DNA of 35,360 bases from Chloroflexota bacterium. Its GTDB lineage: Bacteria; Chloroflexota; UBA6077; SHYK01. Position numbers and translations under genes: made by a program. Shown here in pieces: positions 17,500 to 24,582 of this stretch. Each line of letters starts with the position of its first letter. Positions within the stretch are counted from its first letter, which is position 1. The stretch is from positions 1 to 35,360 of the forward strand of contig JAERMM010000012.1 of the NCBI GenBank assembly GCA_016844585.1, read 5' to 3'. Under the pieces are notes generated by a model that saw nothing but the letters and a program-made list of their open reading frames with translations, was not told the origin of the DNA and searched no databases.

Positions 17500-18894
17500 C
17501 TACCTACGATAGCGCGATCGGTGGTCCATGCGATCTTTGTTGAGCTTGCGGTTCAGGTGCAAGCCCTCGAGGATGAACTCGACTGCTGAGGCGATGCTGG
17601 CCGGATTGTTCTGAGCACCGAGTTTCGCCACCGCGGCCTTGAGGCCAACGGCGGACGAGGCCTGCAGCATGTACTCCATCGAAGCCATGTTGTCTCCCAC
17701 CTCCACGTTCATTCCGCCTTCGAAGGCGTGTACGAGCTCGTCGAATTCCTGAACTGTGAAGTTGCGGTTGAAGACGTTGAGCACGGCGCCCTGAACCAGT
17801 CTGTCGATGATGCGATCCTCTTTAGCGTCGCCAACCGTCTCGAGCTCGATCTTTCCGCTTGTCGAGGCAAGTAGCGCAGGCAGGTCGCTAACGCGCGGCG
17901 ACACTTCGGCCTCGCCAAGCCGGAGCGAGCGGCGGAGCGCGTTTGCCACCAGGTTCTCGTAGTTGCAGATTGACACGCGGACCGAGACGCCCGAGCGTTG
18001 CGAAATATCCGGGCTCTTACGGGCCAGGTGTGTGATCTCGGCCACGACCTCGCGCATGTAGCCTGGCGTGTCGACTGTTACACCGGGGAGCGAAGGGCGC
18101 CTGCTCTCCTGCTCCATGATGTCCATCTCGTGTTCAATCGTCTTCGGGTAGTGCGTGCGGATCTCAGAGCCGAACCGGTCCTTGATTGGCGTGATGATCC
18201 GACCGCGGTTGGTGTAGTCTTCAGGGTTCGCGCTTGCCACCATGAAGGTGTCGAGCGGCAATCGGATCTTGTAGCCGCGGATCTGGACGTCACGCTCTTC
18301 CATGACATTCAGCAGGCCTACCTGAATACGCTCGGCCAGGTCAGGCAGCTCGTTGATGCAGAAGATTCCGCGGTTTGTACGCGGAAGCATCCCGTAGTGG
18401 ATCGTCAACTCGTCGGAGAGATAACGACCCTCGGCAACCTTGATGGGGTCGACCTCTCCGATGAGATCTGCGATGGTCGTGTCGGGTGTTGCGAGCTTCT
18501 CACCGTAGCGGCGCTCGCGGGGGAGCCACGAGATTTCGGTATCGTCGCCCTCGGCTTCGACCCGCTCGATGGCATACCGGCTGATGGGCGCAAAGGGTTC
18601 GTCATTGATCTCAGATCCCGCGATGACGGGAACGTCGTCGTCAAGCAGATTGATCAAGCTTCGAGCGATACGAGTCTTTGCCTGCCCACGTTCGCCGAGC
18701 AAGATGATGTCCTGGCCAGACAGGATTGCATTTTCGATCTGCGGGAGAACGGACTCTTCGTAACCCACGATTCCTGGGAAGAGCTCTTCTCCTTTGCGGA
18801 TTCGGTCCGCCAAATTCTTGCGAAGCTCTTCCTTCACGGAGAGCGGCGCGTATCCGCTTCGTCGAAGCTCGCCCAGTGTTCGTGGCTTATTCAT
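17500..18894 (-). CDS. MoxR/magnesium chelatase-type AAA+ ATPase
   Basis: A 464-residue AAA+ protein. Walker A is G67-ERGQA-K73-T74. The Walker B region reads GIFCINELPDL with N181-E182 where many AAA+ proteins have DE. A sensor-1 asparagine lies in ASANPEDYTNRG (N223), and KDRFGSEIRTHYP follows. The overall match is to ATPases of the BchI/ChlI and MoxR group. It hydrolyses ATP and probably remodels a target protein together with the VWA protein encoded nine bases downstream. No chelatase H subunit or chlorophyll/cobalamin gene is in the window, so a tetrapyrrole role is not supported. A good ribosome site, AAGGAG, five bases before ATG 18894, lies in a 15-bp direct repeat. Confidence 0.88.
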   Translation of the reverse strand: MNKPRTLGELRRSGYAPLSVKEELRKNLADRIRKGEELFPGIVGYEESVLPQIENAILSGQDIILLGERGQAKTRIARSLINLLDDDVPVIAGSEINDEPFAPISRYAIERVEAEGDDTEISWLPRERRYGEKLATPDTTIADLIGEVDPIKVAEGRYLSDELTIHYGMLPRTNRGIFCINELPDLAERIQVGLLNVMEERDVQIRGYKIRLPLDTFMVASANPEDYTNRGRIITPIKDRFGSEIRTHYPKTIEHEMDIMEQESRRPSLPGVTVDTPGYMREVVAEITHLARKSPDISQRSGVSVRVSICNYENLVANALRRSLRLGEAEVSPRVSDLPALLASTSGKIELETVGDAKEDRIIDRLVQGAVLNVFNRNFTVQEFDELVHAFEGGMNVEVGDNMASMEYMLQASSAVGLKAAVAKLGAQNNPASIASAVEFILEGLHLNRKLNKDRMDHRSRYRR

Positions 18895-18899
18895 TCCGA

Positions 18900-18929
18900 C
18901 TCCTTAGCTCCTAACCCCTTAGCTCCTAA
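18900..18929 (-). repeat. Two tandem 15-bp direct repeats carrying a stop codon and a ribosome-binding site
   Basis: On the minus strand, TTAGGAGCTAAGGGG (18929-18915) is followed at once by TTAGGAGCTAAGGAG (18914-18900). The first copy contains the stop codon of the zinc-ribbon gene. The second provides the AAGGAG ribosome site of the MoxR-type gene. Confidence 0.8.
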
Positions 18930-19392
18930 TGGAAGGCTCGGGCGTTGCAACAACCGAACCAGGCCCGGGGTCCTCCGCAACCGTCGCAGGAACAACTTCG
19001 TCGCTTGCCGAGGAGGCGTCGGGTTCTGTCTCACCTACAAACACGGGGGGCGCGGGCACGGGGGACGCGGACACGGAGGGCGCGGACACGGAGGGCGCGG
19101 GATCAGCCGATTCGGCAGCGCTCACGAGCACATCAGAAGCAACCAGAGGAGTCAGATCGGCAGATGGAGCCGCAAGGGCGACAACGGCCGGGGCAAACGG
19201 TCGGGGTTCCATGGCAGAAGCGGAGGGGGCAATGCTCGGTCCGCGATCCATGTCGGGGTAGCGGGGACGCTCGTCACGGCGATGGGCACGCTGGTCGGGG
19301 CGCGGGTTGTGGGTGGTGCAGACAATACGACCATTGATGATAGATCGCGAGGGCTGCTGCACCTTGCGACCGCAAACTTCACAGCGGGCTAT
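18919..19392 (-). CDS. Small zinc-ribbon protein with Ala/Pro/Ser/Val-rich tail; probable ATA start
   Basis: I do not recognise a named family. Read from 19392, the protein has 157 residues and begins (M)ARCEVCGRKVQQ, with a CxxC knuckle and a later Cys and His in IVCTTHNP, which suggests a small zinc site. From about residue 60 it is low-complexity, rich in Ala, Pro, Ser and Val, and partly made by four tandem 15-bp units (19041-19100). The start is odd: AGGAGG lies six bases before ATA 19392. No ATG, GTG or TTG occurs between the upstream in-frame stop and the CxxC. The first usual start, GTG 19362, would remove the CxxC. Either ATA is used or the base is a sequence error. The gene lies between the anti-sigma and MoxR genes on the same strand. 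Confidence 0.6.
   Translation of the reverse strand: MARCEVCGRKVQQPSRSIINGRIVCTTHNPRPDQRAHRRDERPRYPDMDRGPSIAPSASAMEPRPFAPAVVALAAPSADLTPLVASDVLVSAAESADPAPSVSAPSVSASPVPAPPVFVGETEPDASSASDEVVPATVAEDPGPGSVVATPEPSIRS
19041..19100. repeat. Four tandem 15-bp units in the zinc-ribbon gene
   Basis: Four consecutive units of the form ACACGGAGGGCGCGG begin at 19041, 19056, 19071 and 19086. The last two are identical and the first two differ at one to three positions. The unit is a multiple of three, so length changes keep the frame. It encodes PSVSA-like pentapeptides on the minus strand. Confidence 0.8.
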
Positions 19393-19537
19393 GACGTACC
19401 TCCTACCGTTCGCTTTTTCGCTAGTCTACCAGATCGTTCCGGGGGCTATCGCCCTGATCCTGGACTCTCGGTGCCCACGGCATCAGGCAGACGTGACAGC
19501 GCCAAGCGAGCAGGCAGGGAGCCGCTGGGCTTCCGGC

Positions 19538-19765
19538 CTAGTCCCAAGCCCGCTGGTTGACTTGCAGGATGCGGACCCGAAGCGATTCTGGAGCGGACTC
19601 GCAGCACGCTCGACGCACGAGCCGCCGCATGCCAACTTCGAAGTGGAATAAGTGCAGGCACGGTGGGCATTCGTCAAGGTGAAGCTGCACCGCCGCCACT
19701 TCCTGATGGTTCAATTCGCGGTCTACAAACTGGTCTAACAGCCTGGCTAGCTCTATGCAGTTCAT
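19538..19765 (-). CDS. Zinc-binding anti-sigma factor, RsrA-like
   Basis: A 75-residue protein with the zinc-associated anti-sigma (ZAS) motif: C3, then H29-x3-C33-x2-C36 (HLDECPPC). These align with C11, H37, C41 and C44 of RsrA, where thiol oxidation releases zinc and frees the sigma factor. A further pair, C54-C55, follows. Its start ATG overlaps the sigma-factor stop in an ATGA arrangement, so the two are translationally coupled. It is predicted to hold the upstream ECF sigma factor inactive until oxidative or thiol stress. Redox sensing is inferred from the conserved cysteines. The gap 19393-19537 to the next gene shows no clear terminator. Confidence 0.85.
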   Translation of the reverse strand: MNCIELARLLDQFVDRELNHQEVAAVQLHLDECPPCLHLFHFEVGMRRLVRRACCESAPESLRVRILQVNQRAWD

Positions 19766-20367
19766 GCCTGTGCCGCGCTCTGCATGATTGGCGCCGCATA
19801 TTCCTGCAGCTCACGGCGCAGTATACGGCGACCACGGAACAGACGGGACATAACGGTCCCGAGAGGTACGTCCAGCATGTCTGCGACCTCCCTATAGGAG
19901 AATCCCTCTACATCGGAGAGGAGAACAGCGAGCCGAAAGGGCTCCGGCAATTCCTCCAGTGCTTGGCGTACATCGATATCCAGAATCTGCCCGAGGGCCT
20001 CGTCCTCGGCGCTGCCCTCCGCCGAAACCTGGCTCGCGGAATGGGCGAAGAGGTCAAAGTCTTCCATCTCGTCGAGCGAAGTGTTCGCCATGTCGTGGCC
20101 GCTGTGACGAAAGCGGCTGATCGACGCGTTGCTGAGGATTTTGAAGAGCCAGGCGCGAAGATTGGAGCCGGGGATGAACCGATCGCGGAAGCGGAACGCG
20201 CGCAGGTACGTTTCCTGGACGAGATCCTCGGCGTCGGCCGGATTCCGCGTCATGCGCAACGCTGTCCGATACAAGGCGTCGACATGCTCCATCGCCTGGT
20301 CTTCGGTAAACGCCAGTCCAGCGCGCTCGTCGGTTTCTGAAGGAGGCTCCGCTGATGGTTGCGCCAC
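19762..20367 (-). CDS. ECF RNA polymerase sigma factor, SigR/SigH-like
   Basis: A 201-residue group 4 sigma factor. Region 2 covers about residues 28-95 (YRTALRMTRNPADAEDLVQE, then GSNLRAWLFKILSNASI). Region 4 covers about 135-190 (LEELPEPFRLAVLLSDVEGF, SYREVADMLDVPLGTVMSRL). These blocks closely resemble Streptomyces SigR and mycobacterial SigH, which direct the thiol-oxidative stress response. The pairing with an RsrA-like gene by a 4-base overlap supports this. A matching SigR-type promoter lies upstream at 20503-20528, suggesting autoregulation. The start at GTG 20367 has only a weak, distant AAGGA; an internal ATG 25 codons later would still leave both DNA-binding regions. Confidence 0.9.
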   Translation of the reverse strand: MAQPSAEPPSETDERAGLAFTEDQAMEHVDALYRTALRMTRNPADAEDLVQETYLRAFRFRDRFIPGSNLRAWLFKILSNASISRFRHSGHDMANTSLDEMEDFDLFAHSASQVSAEGSAEDEALGQILDIDVRQALEELPEPFRLAVLLSDVEGFSYREVADMLDVPLGTVMSRLFRGRRILRRELQEYAAPIMQSAAQA

Positions 20368-20502
20368 GAGTAGCTCAATCCTTTATCACCACCCTGACCG
20401 CCGAAGCGTCGATCTGCGACGGGCCTGTCTGGCAGGGGATCGGTGCGCCCCTAATGGTACCCCACCGGTGCCCTCGACCAGACGCTCTCTGGCAACCGGT
20501 AA

Positions 20503-20528
20503 AACGACGCCCCGCCGAGGAAAATTCC
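20503..20528 (-). promoter_or_regulatory. SigR-type ECF promoter upstream of the sigma gene
   Basis: On the minus strand, GGAAT (20528-20524) and GTT (20505-20503) are separated by exactly 18 bases. This is the GGAAT-N18-GTT pattern known for SigR-controlled promoters. It lies about 130 bases upstream of the sigma start. It predicts that the sigma factor activates its own operon. The match was found by eye, and short motifs of this kind can occur by chance. Confidence 0.55.
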
Positions 20529-20588
20529 GTGACTCGGACCGGCTCCGGTCGGCGGAGTGCGAGCACATGTCGTCAGGCGCGGAATTCG

Positions 20589-20617
20589 TTGTGGCATCCG
20601 GAGCCGGCGGGTAGAAT
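20589..20617 (+). promoter_or_regulatory. Sigma-70-like promoter for the LON-domain gene
   Basis: TTGTGG (20589-20594), a 17-base spacer and TAGAAT (20612-20617) lie 24 bases before the ATG of the LON-domain gene. The -10 box matches five of six consensus bases and the -35 box is weak. Confidence 0.45.
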
Positions 20618-20640
20618 GCCGGTGGTGGAGTCGGAGACGT

Positions 20641-21297
20641 ATGCCCGAGGAAATCCCGCTGTTCCCTCTCAATACCGTCCTTTTTCCCGGCATGCCTCTG
20701 CCTCTCCACATCTTCGAGCCGCGGTATCGCGAGATGATCGCCCTGTGCTCGGAGGAGAAGCGGCCCTTTGGAGTCGTTCTCATTCGCGAGGGGATGGAGG
20801 TTGGCGAGGCCGCCAAGCCGTTCGACGTCGGAACGATGGCCAAAATCATTGGGGTCGACCGACTTGAAGATGGACGACTGAACATTGTCACCGTCGGCAC
20901 ACGACGGTTCCGACTCGTCAATTACTACACAGATCGCCAGTCGTACGTTGTGGGCGACGTAGAGATTCTGGACGACCAGAGTGAGCACAGCGAAGATGCA
21001 TCGCAGCTCGCCCGCGATGTGGGCGCGATGGCCCAGCGCTACGTGGCAATGGTGCAAGCGGCTTCGGAGCAAGAGCTTACGCCGCTGGAGCTAACCGCGA
21101 ACCCAGAAGAGATCTCGTACGTGCTCGGCGCCACGCTTCGCATCCGCAACCGCGAGCGCCAGCGCATCCTCGAGGCTGGCTCGACAATCGAGCGCCTTCA
21201 ACTCGAGAAGGCCATCTTCGAACGCGAGAGCGCCACCATCGAAGACTTCCTCAAACGCCGCAAGGCGGGAAATCTGGGTCCGTTTTCGCGCAATTAG
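20641..21297 (+). CDS. LON substrate-binding domain protein (stand-alone)
   Basis: A 218-residue protein equal to the N-terminal substrate-binding domain of Lon protease, with no AAA+ or protease part. Typical motifs are PLFPLNTVLFPGMPLPLHIF, EPRYREMI, GTMAKIIGVDRLEDGR and the middle strand VGTRRFRL. The second half is helical. Stand-alone LON proteins are common and probably bind unfolded proteins or act as adaptors; no precise role is established. The start follows GGAG about five bases upstream. The gene is divergent from the stress sigma operon and ends in a 4-base overlap with the convergent HAD gene (21294-21297). Confidence 0.9.
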   Translation: MPEEIPLFPLNTVLFPGMPLPLHIFEPRYREMIALCSEEKRPFGVVLIREGMEVGEAAKPFDVGTMAKIIGVDRLEDGRLNIVTVGTRRFRLVNYYTDRQSYVVGDVEILDDQSEHSEDASQLARDVGAMAQRYVAMVQAASEQELTPLELTANPEEISYVLGATLRIRNRERQRILEAGSTIERLQLEKAIFERESATIEDFLKRRKAGNLGPFSRN

Positions 21298-22088
21298 GAC
21301 TCCCAGAGCTCGGCGAGTGCTGACGGCAGCTCCCTCAGGCTCCTGATGCGTGCGTCGGGCGTGAATGCCGAGAGATCGATGTCTTCGTAGTCCTGCGTGC
21401 CCTCCAGGAAGATGGCGCGCAGACCCGCTCGTTGTGCGCCTTGCACGTCCTCCACGAGCCGGTCGCCGATGAATACCGCCCGCTCAGGAGCCACGCCGAG
21501 ATGGGCCAGCGAGGCGTCGAAGACGCGTCTGTCCGGTTTCCACAGGCCGGTCTCGGACGAAAAGAGCACGTGGTCGAAATGGTCGAGAAGCCCATAGCGG
21601 GAGAGATCGTCAAGGTGCGCTTCGGCCGGCCATATCGTGTTCGAGATGATCCCTAGCCGAATGCCGTGCTGATGCAGCCAAACGATCACATCTCGGGCGC
21701 CTTCCGCCACTCGTGAGCGCGCTGCGATGGGGGCCACGTAGCAGGCCACGCTCGCGGCGAGCAGATGATCCGGAAGACCGAACCCGACCGTGCCGCAGAC
21801 GTGGATGACCAGGTCGCCAAGTGTGGGCGGCGCATGCAGACCGGCGGTGGCGGCGCGCCAGCGTTCGTCCATCGCAGCGATGAAACTTTCGTGGAAGCTC
21901 GCGGAGTCCAGCGCCAGCCCAGCCGAGGACAGGCAAGCGTACGCTGCCTCTACACCGGGGTTCTCCATGGCCGGCCAGCTCGGCGCGCCGCCGAGATAGT
22001 CGATGAGGGTACCGCCGAGGTCAAAAACGACGGCCTCCAGTCCATCAGGTGGGCGGGGTCGTTCACCGAATTTGGACCCTGTTCTCAT
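21294..22088 (-). CDS. HAD-superfamily hydrolase
   Basis: A 264-residue HAD protein. Motif I reads VVFDLGGTLID: nucleophile D23 is present, but the usual second Asp two positions later is G25. Motif II is IISNT, motif III is the lysine in GLWKPDRRVF, and motif IV is FIGDRLVEDVQGA. The cap region about residues 40-130 is helical. The lack of the acid/base Asp is shared by some HAD subgroups and leaves a phosphatase role uncertain. Its ATG overlaps the stop of the IPP isomerase gene by four bases (ATGA), so the two are co-translated. A link to isoprenoid phosphates is possible but only inferred. The longer open frame up to 22379 lies inside the isomerase gene and is not used. Confidence 0.85.
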   Translation of the reverse strand: MRTGSKFGERPRPPDGLEAVVFDLGGTLIDYLGGAPSWPAMENPGVEAAYACLSSAGLALDSASFHESFIAAMDERWRAATAGLHAPPTLGDLVIHVCGTVGFGLPDHLLAASVACYVAPIAARSRVAEGARDVIVWLHQHGIRLGIISNTIWPAEAHLDDLSRYGLLDHFDHVLFSSETGLWKPDRRVFDASLAHLGVAPERAVFIGDRLVEDVQGAQRAGLRAIFLEGTQDYEDIDLSAFTPDARIRSLRELPSALAELWES

Positions 22089-23176
22089 CGTGGATCTTGC
22101 TCCAGGATCCTGACCCCAGGGGACGGTCCCCTCCCGCGGCCTAAACCGGGGCGTTCGCTCCCACCGCGCTGCGCCAGCCACTCGCCCGTCCTGCCCAGAA
22201 CGACCCTCTCGCACATGTTCAGATCGGCGATCGTGGTCGCTCCGACCAGGAACATCGCCACACTGAGCATCGGTCGAGCCACACCAACGAGGTCGGCCCC
22301 GAGCGCCAGCGCCTTGGCGGCGTCCAGGCCACCGCGAATGCCGCCAGTCGCGATGACGGGCACTCCCAGACCTAGGCATTCGACGACGGAAACGGCCGTG
22401 GGCAGGCCCCAGCCACCGAAGGCCTGGCCTAGCCGTTCGGCCTCTCCAAGGTGGCGATCGGCGGCGCGAAAGGACTCGACGAGCGCGAATGAGGTGCCGC
22501 CTGCGCCGCCGACATCCAACGCGCGGATGCCGGCATCTTTCAATTTCTGTGCCTGTGCACGATTGATCCCCGCGCCCGTTTCCTTCGCGATGATAGGCAC
22601 GTTTAGGCTGGCGGCCACGAGGCGAATGGCGTCCAAGCAGCCGCGTGCGCGCTGATCACCCTCGGGTTGGACGACTTCCTGCAAATAATTCAAATGGATG
22701 GCGAGCGCATCAGCACCCATCGCGTCCACGAGCGCCTTCACATCGCCGACGGACAGGGCGGGCTCGGTGTCCTGATCGATCAGCTGGGGAGCTCCGACGT
22801 TGGCGATCAGGAAGACGTCGGGCCCGTGCTCGCGCGCCACGGAGTAGGTTGGCATCAGGTCTGGATTTCGGATGGCTGCGCGTTGACTACCGACCCCCAT
22901 CGCGATTCCGAACTCCTGCGCGGCTTGTGCGAGACGGCGGTTGATCTCCCCCGCTCGCGGGTGGCCACCGGTCATTGAGGCGATGACCAAGGGCGCGCGC
23001 AAATCGCTCCCGAAGAGGCGAACGCCGAGCTTGACGTCCTGTAAATCGATCTCGGGCAGCGACTGGTGGATAAGGTGAATATCGTCCCAGCCGGGCGAAA
23101 CCTGTGGAGTCACAACGCGCTGGGTCGTGATATCGATATGGTCCGCTTTGCGCGCCGAGATGTCGGCCAATTCCAC
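22085..23176 (-). CDS. fni: Type 2 isopentenyl-diphosphate delta-isomerase
   Basis: A 363-residue FMN enzyme that interconverts isopentenyl and dimethylallyl diphosphate in the cytoplasm. Conserved IDI-2 blocks are in order: ARKADHI near the start, APLVIASMTGG, GVGSQR, HLNYLQEVVQPEGD (Q and E of the Mg/substrate site), IIAKETGAGI, and ATGGIRGGLDAAKALALGA (FMN phosphate loop). The C-terminal 25 residues (after GEWLAQRGG) are Gly/Arg/Pro-rich and not part of the usual core. GTG 23176, with GGGAG just upstream, is taken as start. The HAD gene follows with a 4-base overlap. Type 2 isomerases are common in bacteria and archaea that lack the type 1 enzyme. Confidence 0.93.
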   Translation of the reverse strand: MELADISARKADHIDITTQRVVTPQVSPGWDDIHLIHQSLPEIDLQDVKLGVRLFGSDLRAPLVIASMTGGHPRAGEINRRLAQAAQEFGIAMGVGSQRAAIRNPDLMPTYSVAREHGPDVFLIANVGAPQLIDQDTEPALSVGDVKALVDAMGADALAIHLNYLQEVVQPEGDQRARGCLDAIRLVAASLNVPIIAKETGAGINRAQAQKLKDAGIRALDVGGAGGTSFALVESFRAADRHLGEAERLGQAFGGWGLPTAVSVVECLGLGVPVIATGGIRGGLDAAKALALGADLVGVARPMLSVAMFLVGATTIADLNMCERVVLGRTGEWLAQRGGSERPGLGRGRGPSPGVRILEQDPR

Positions 23177-23292
23177 ATCGCTCCCGCGCTGTGATCGAAT
23201 TCTAAGGGCGAAACTATCGGGCTCGCTTAGCCTGATACCGTTCGTTTGCCGCTATGAGGCGTGCGGTCGGCTCATTTCAGCGAAAAAGGGGT

Positions 23293-23319
23293 CCGTGACA
23301 ACCGTGACAACCGTGACAA
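23293..23319. repeat. Three perfect 9-bp tandem repeats in the fni-aroC intergenic region
   Basis: CCGTGACAA occurs three times without a gap (23293, 23302, 23311). The array lies between the divergent isomerase and chorismate synthase genes, about 60 bases upstream of the aroC -10 box. It could be a binding site for a regulator or a slipped-strand product. Confidence 0.8.
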
Positions 23320-23373
23320 CCATTGGATCAGGACGGACTGGCCTAACCCCAGAGGCCAGGAACGACCGACTAG

Positions 23374-23390
23374 GGCGGGTATAATCCGCC
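23374..23390 (+). promoter_or_regulatory. aroC -10 box within a short inverted repeat
   Basis: A perfect TATAAT lies at 23380-23385. It is flanked by GGCGG (23374-23378) and CCGCC (23386-23390), a 5-bp inverted repeat that could be an operator. No good -35 box is seen 16-18 bases upstream. A start near 23392 would leave about 45 bases before ATG 23437. Confidence 0.45.
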
Positions 23391-23436
23391 ACTGCCGAGG
23401 ATGACCTCGGACACTGGCCCCTGGACTTTGACACGG

Positions 23437-24582
23437 ATGGGCTCCTTCCGATTCCTCACCGCCGGCGAATCGCACGGCCCTGGCCTCACCATCGTGGTCG
23501 AGGGAATGCCCGCCGGCGTGCCGATCTCTGAGGAGCACATCGCGGTCGACTTGCGCCGACGCCAGGGTGGTTACGGCCGCGGTGGGCGGATGCTCATCGA
23601 GGAAGACTACGCTTACATCACCGCCGGCGTCACACGCGGCGTCACAACCGGCGCGCCAATCGCACTCACCATAGAAAACAAGGACTACGCCAACTGGAAG
23701 GACAAGGTCCCCCCGCCGATCACGGTCCCCAGGCCTGGTCACGCTGATCTGTCTGGCGCGTTGAAATACCAGCTTGACGACATGCGCCTCGTGCTGGAGC
23801 GGTCGAGCGCCCGAGAGACCACTTCACGGGTGGCCGCTGCCGGCATCGCCAAGGCGTTGTTGGGTGAATTGGGCGTCCACGTGGCGGGTCACGTCGTCGC
23901 TATCGGTGGTGTCCAAGCACCGGTCTCGACGCTTCCGTGGGCCGAGCTATTCGACCGCGCGGAGGAGTCGGAAGTCCGTTGCGAGGACACCGAAGCAAGC
24001 CGACGCATGATCGAGCGGATCGACGAAGCGAAAGCCAACCGCGACACCCTCGGTGGGGTCGTCGAGATCGTGGCCTGGGGCCTCGCTCCCGGCGTGGGCA
24101 GCTTTGTGCACTGGGATCGAAAGCTGGATGGACGGCTGGCGGGCGCGGTCATGAGCATCAACGCCATCAAGGGCGTCGAGATTGGCGACGGGTTCGGGGC
24201 CGCGGCTCGACCCGGGACCCAGGTCCAGGATGCCATTCGGATGCGCGAGGGTCGTCTGATTAGAGCAACGAACCGCGCCGGAGGCACAGAGGGCGGCGTA
24301 ACAAACGGCGAGCCGATCGTCGTGCGAGCGGCCATGAAGCCGATCTCCACGACCCTGACGCCGCAACCCTCGGTCGACGTCAAGACCGGCCTCGAGACAG
24401 TGATGGAATATCAGCGCTCCGATATTTGCGCGGTGCCAGCCGCCGCCGTGGTCGTAGAGGCCATGGTAGCTATCGTGCTTGCCGACACCTACCTCGAGAA
24501 GTTCGCTGGCGACAACATCGCCGAAACCCGTGCCAACATGGAACACTTCCTCTCTTCAATCGGCTGGACCGCGCTGGTCTGA
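23437..24582 (+). CDS. aroC: Chorismate synthase
   Basis: A 381-residue enzyme that makes chorismate from 5-enolpyruvylshikimate 3-phosphate with reduced FMN, the last step of the shikimate pathway. Diagnostic blocks are FRFLTAGESHGPGL at the start, RRRQGGYGRGGRM, PRPGHADLSGALKY, ERSSARETTSRVAAA, NRAGGTEGGVTNGE and RSDICAVPAAAVVVEAM. The start is set at ATG 23437, where family proteins begin; an in-frame ATG at 23401 would add 12 unusual residues and lies almost on the predicted transcription start. No other shikimate gene is in the window. Confidence 0.96.
   Translation: MGSFRFLTAGESHGPGLTIVVEGMPAGVPISEEHIAVDLRRRQGGYGRGGRMLIEEDYAYITAGVTRGVTTGAPIALTIENKDYANWKDKVPPPITVPRPGHADLSGALKYQLDDMRLVLERSSARETTSRVAAAGIAKALLGELGVHVAGHVVAIGGVQAPVSTLPWAELFDRAEESEVRCEDTEASRRMIERIDEAKANRDTLGGVVEIVAWGLAPGVGSFVHWDRKLDGRLAGAVMSINAIKGVEIGDGFGAAARPGTQVQDAIRMREGRLIRATNRAGGTEGGVTNGEPIVVRAAMKPISTTLTPQPSVDVKTGLETVMEYQRSDICAVPAAAVVVEAMVAIVLADTYLEKFAGDNIAETRANMEHFLSSIGWTALV

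Noticed and set aside
15292-18894. Magnesium or cobalt chelatase subunits
   Set aside because: The ATPase and VWA pair resembles chelatase I and D subunits, but no H-type subunit or tetrapyrrole gene is present, so a chelatase role is not supported.
17998-19560. A 520-codon open frame on the plus strand
   Set aside because: It lies opposite the MoxR, zinc-ribbon and repeat sequences. Its composition (GHGGRG runs) comes from the tandem repeat, and the opposite strand carries recognisable AAA+ motifs.
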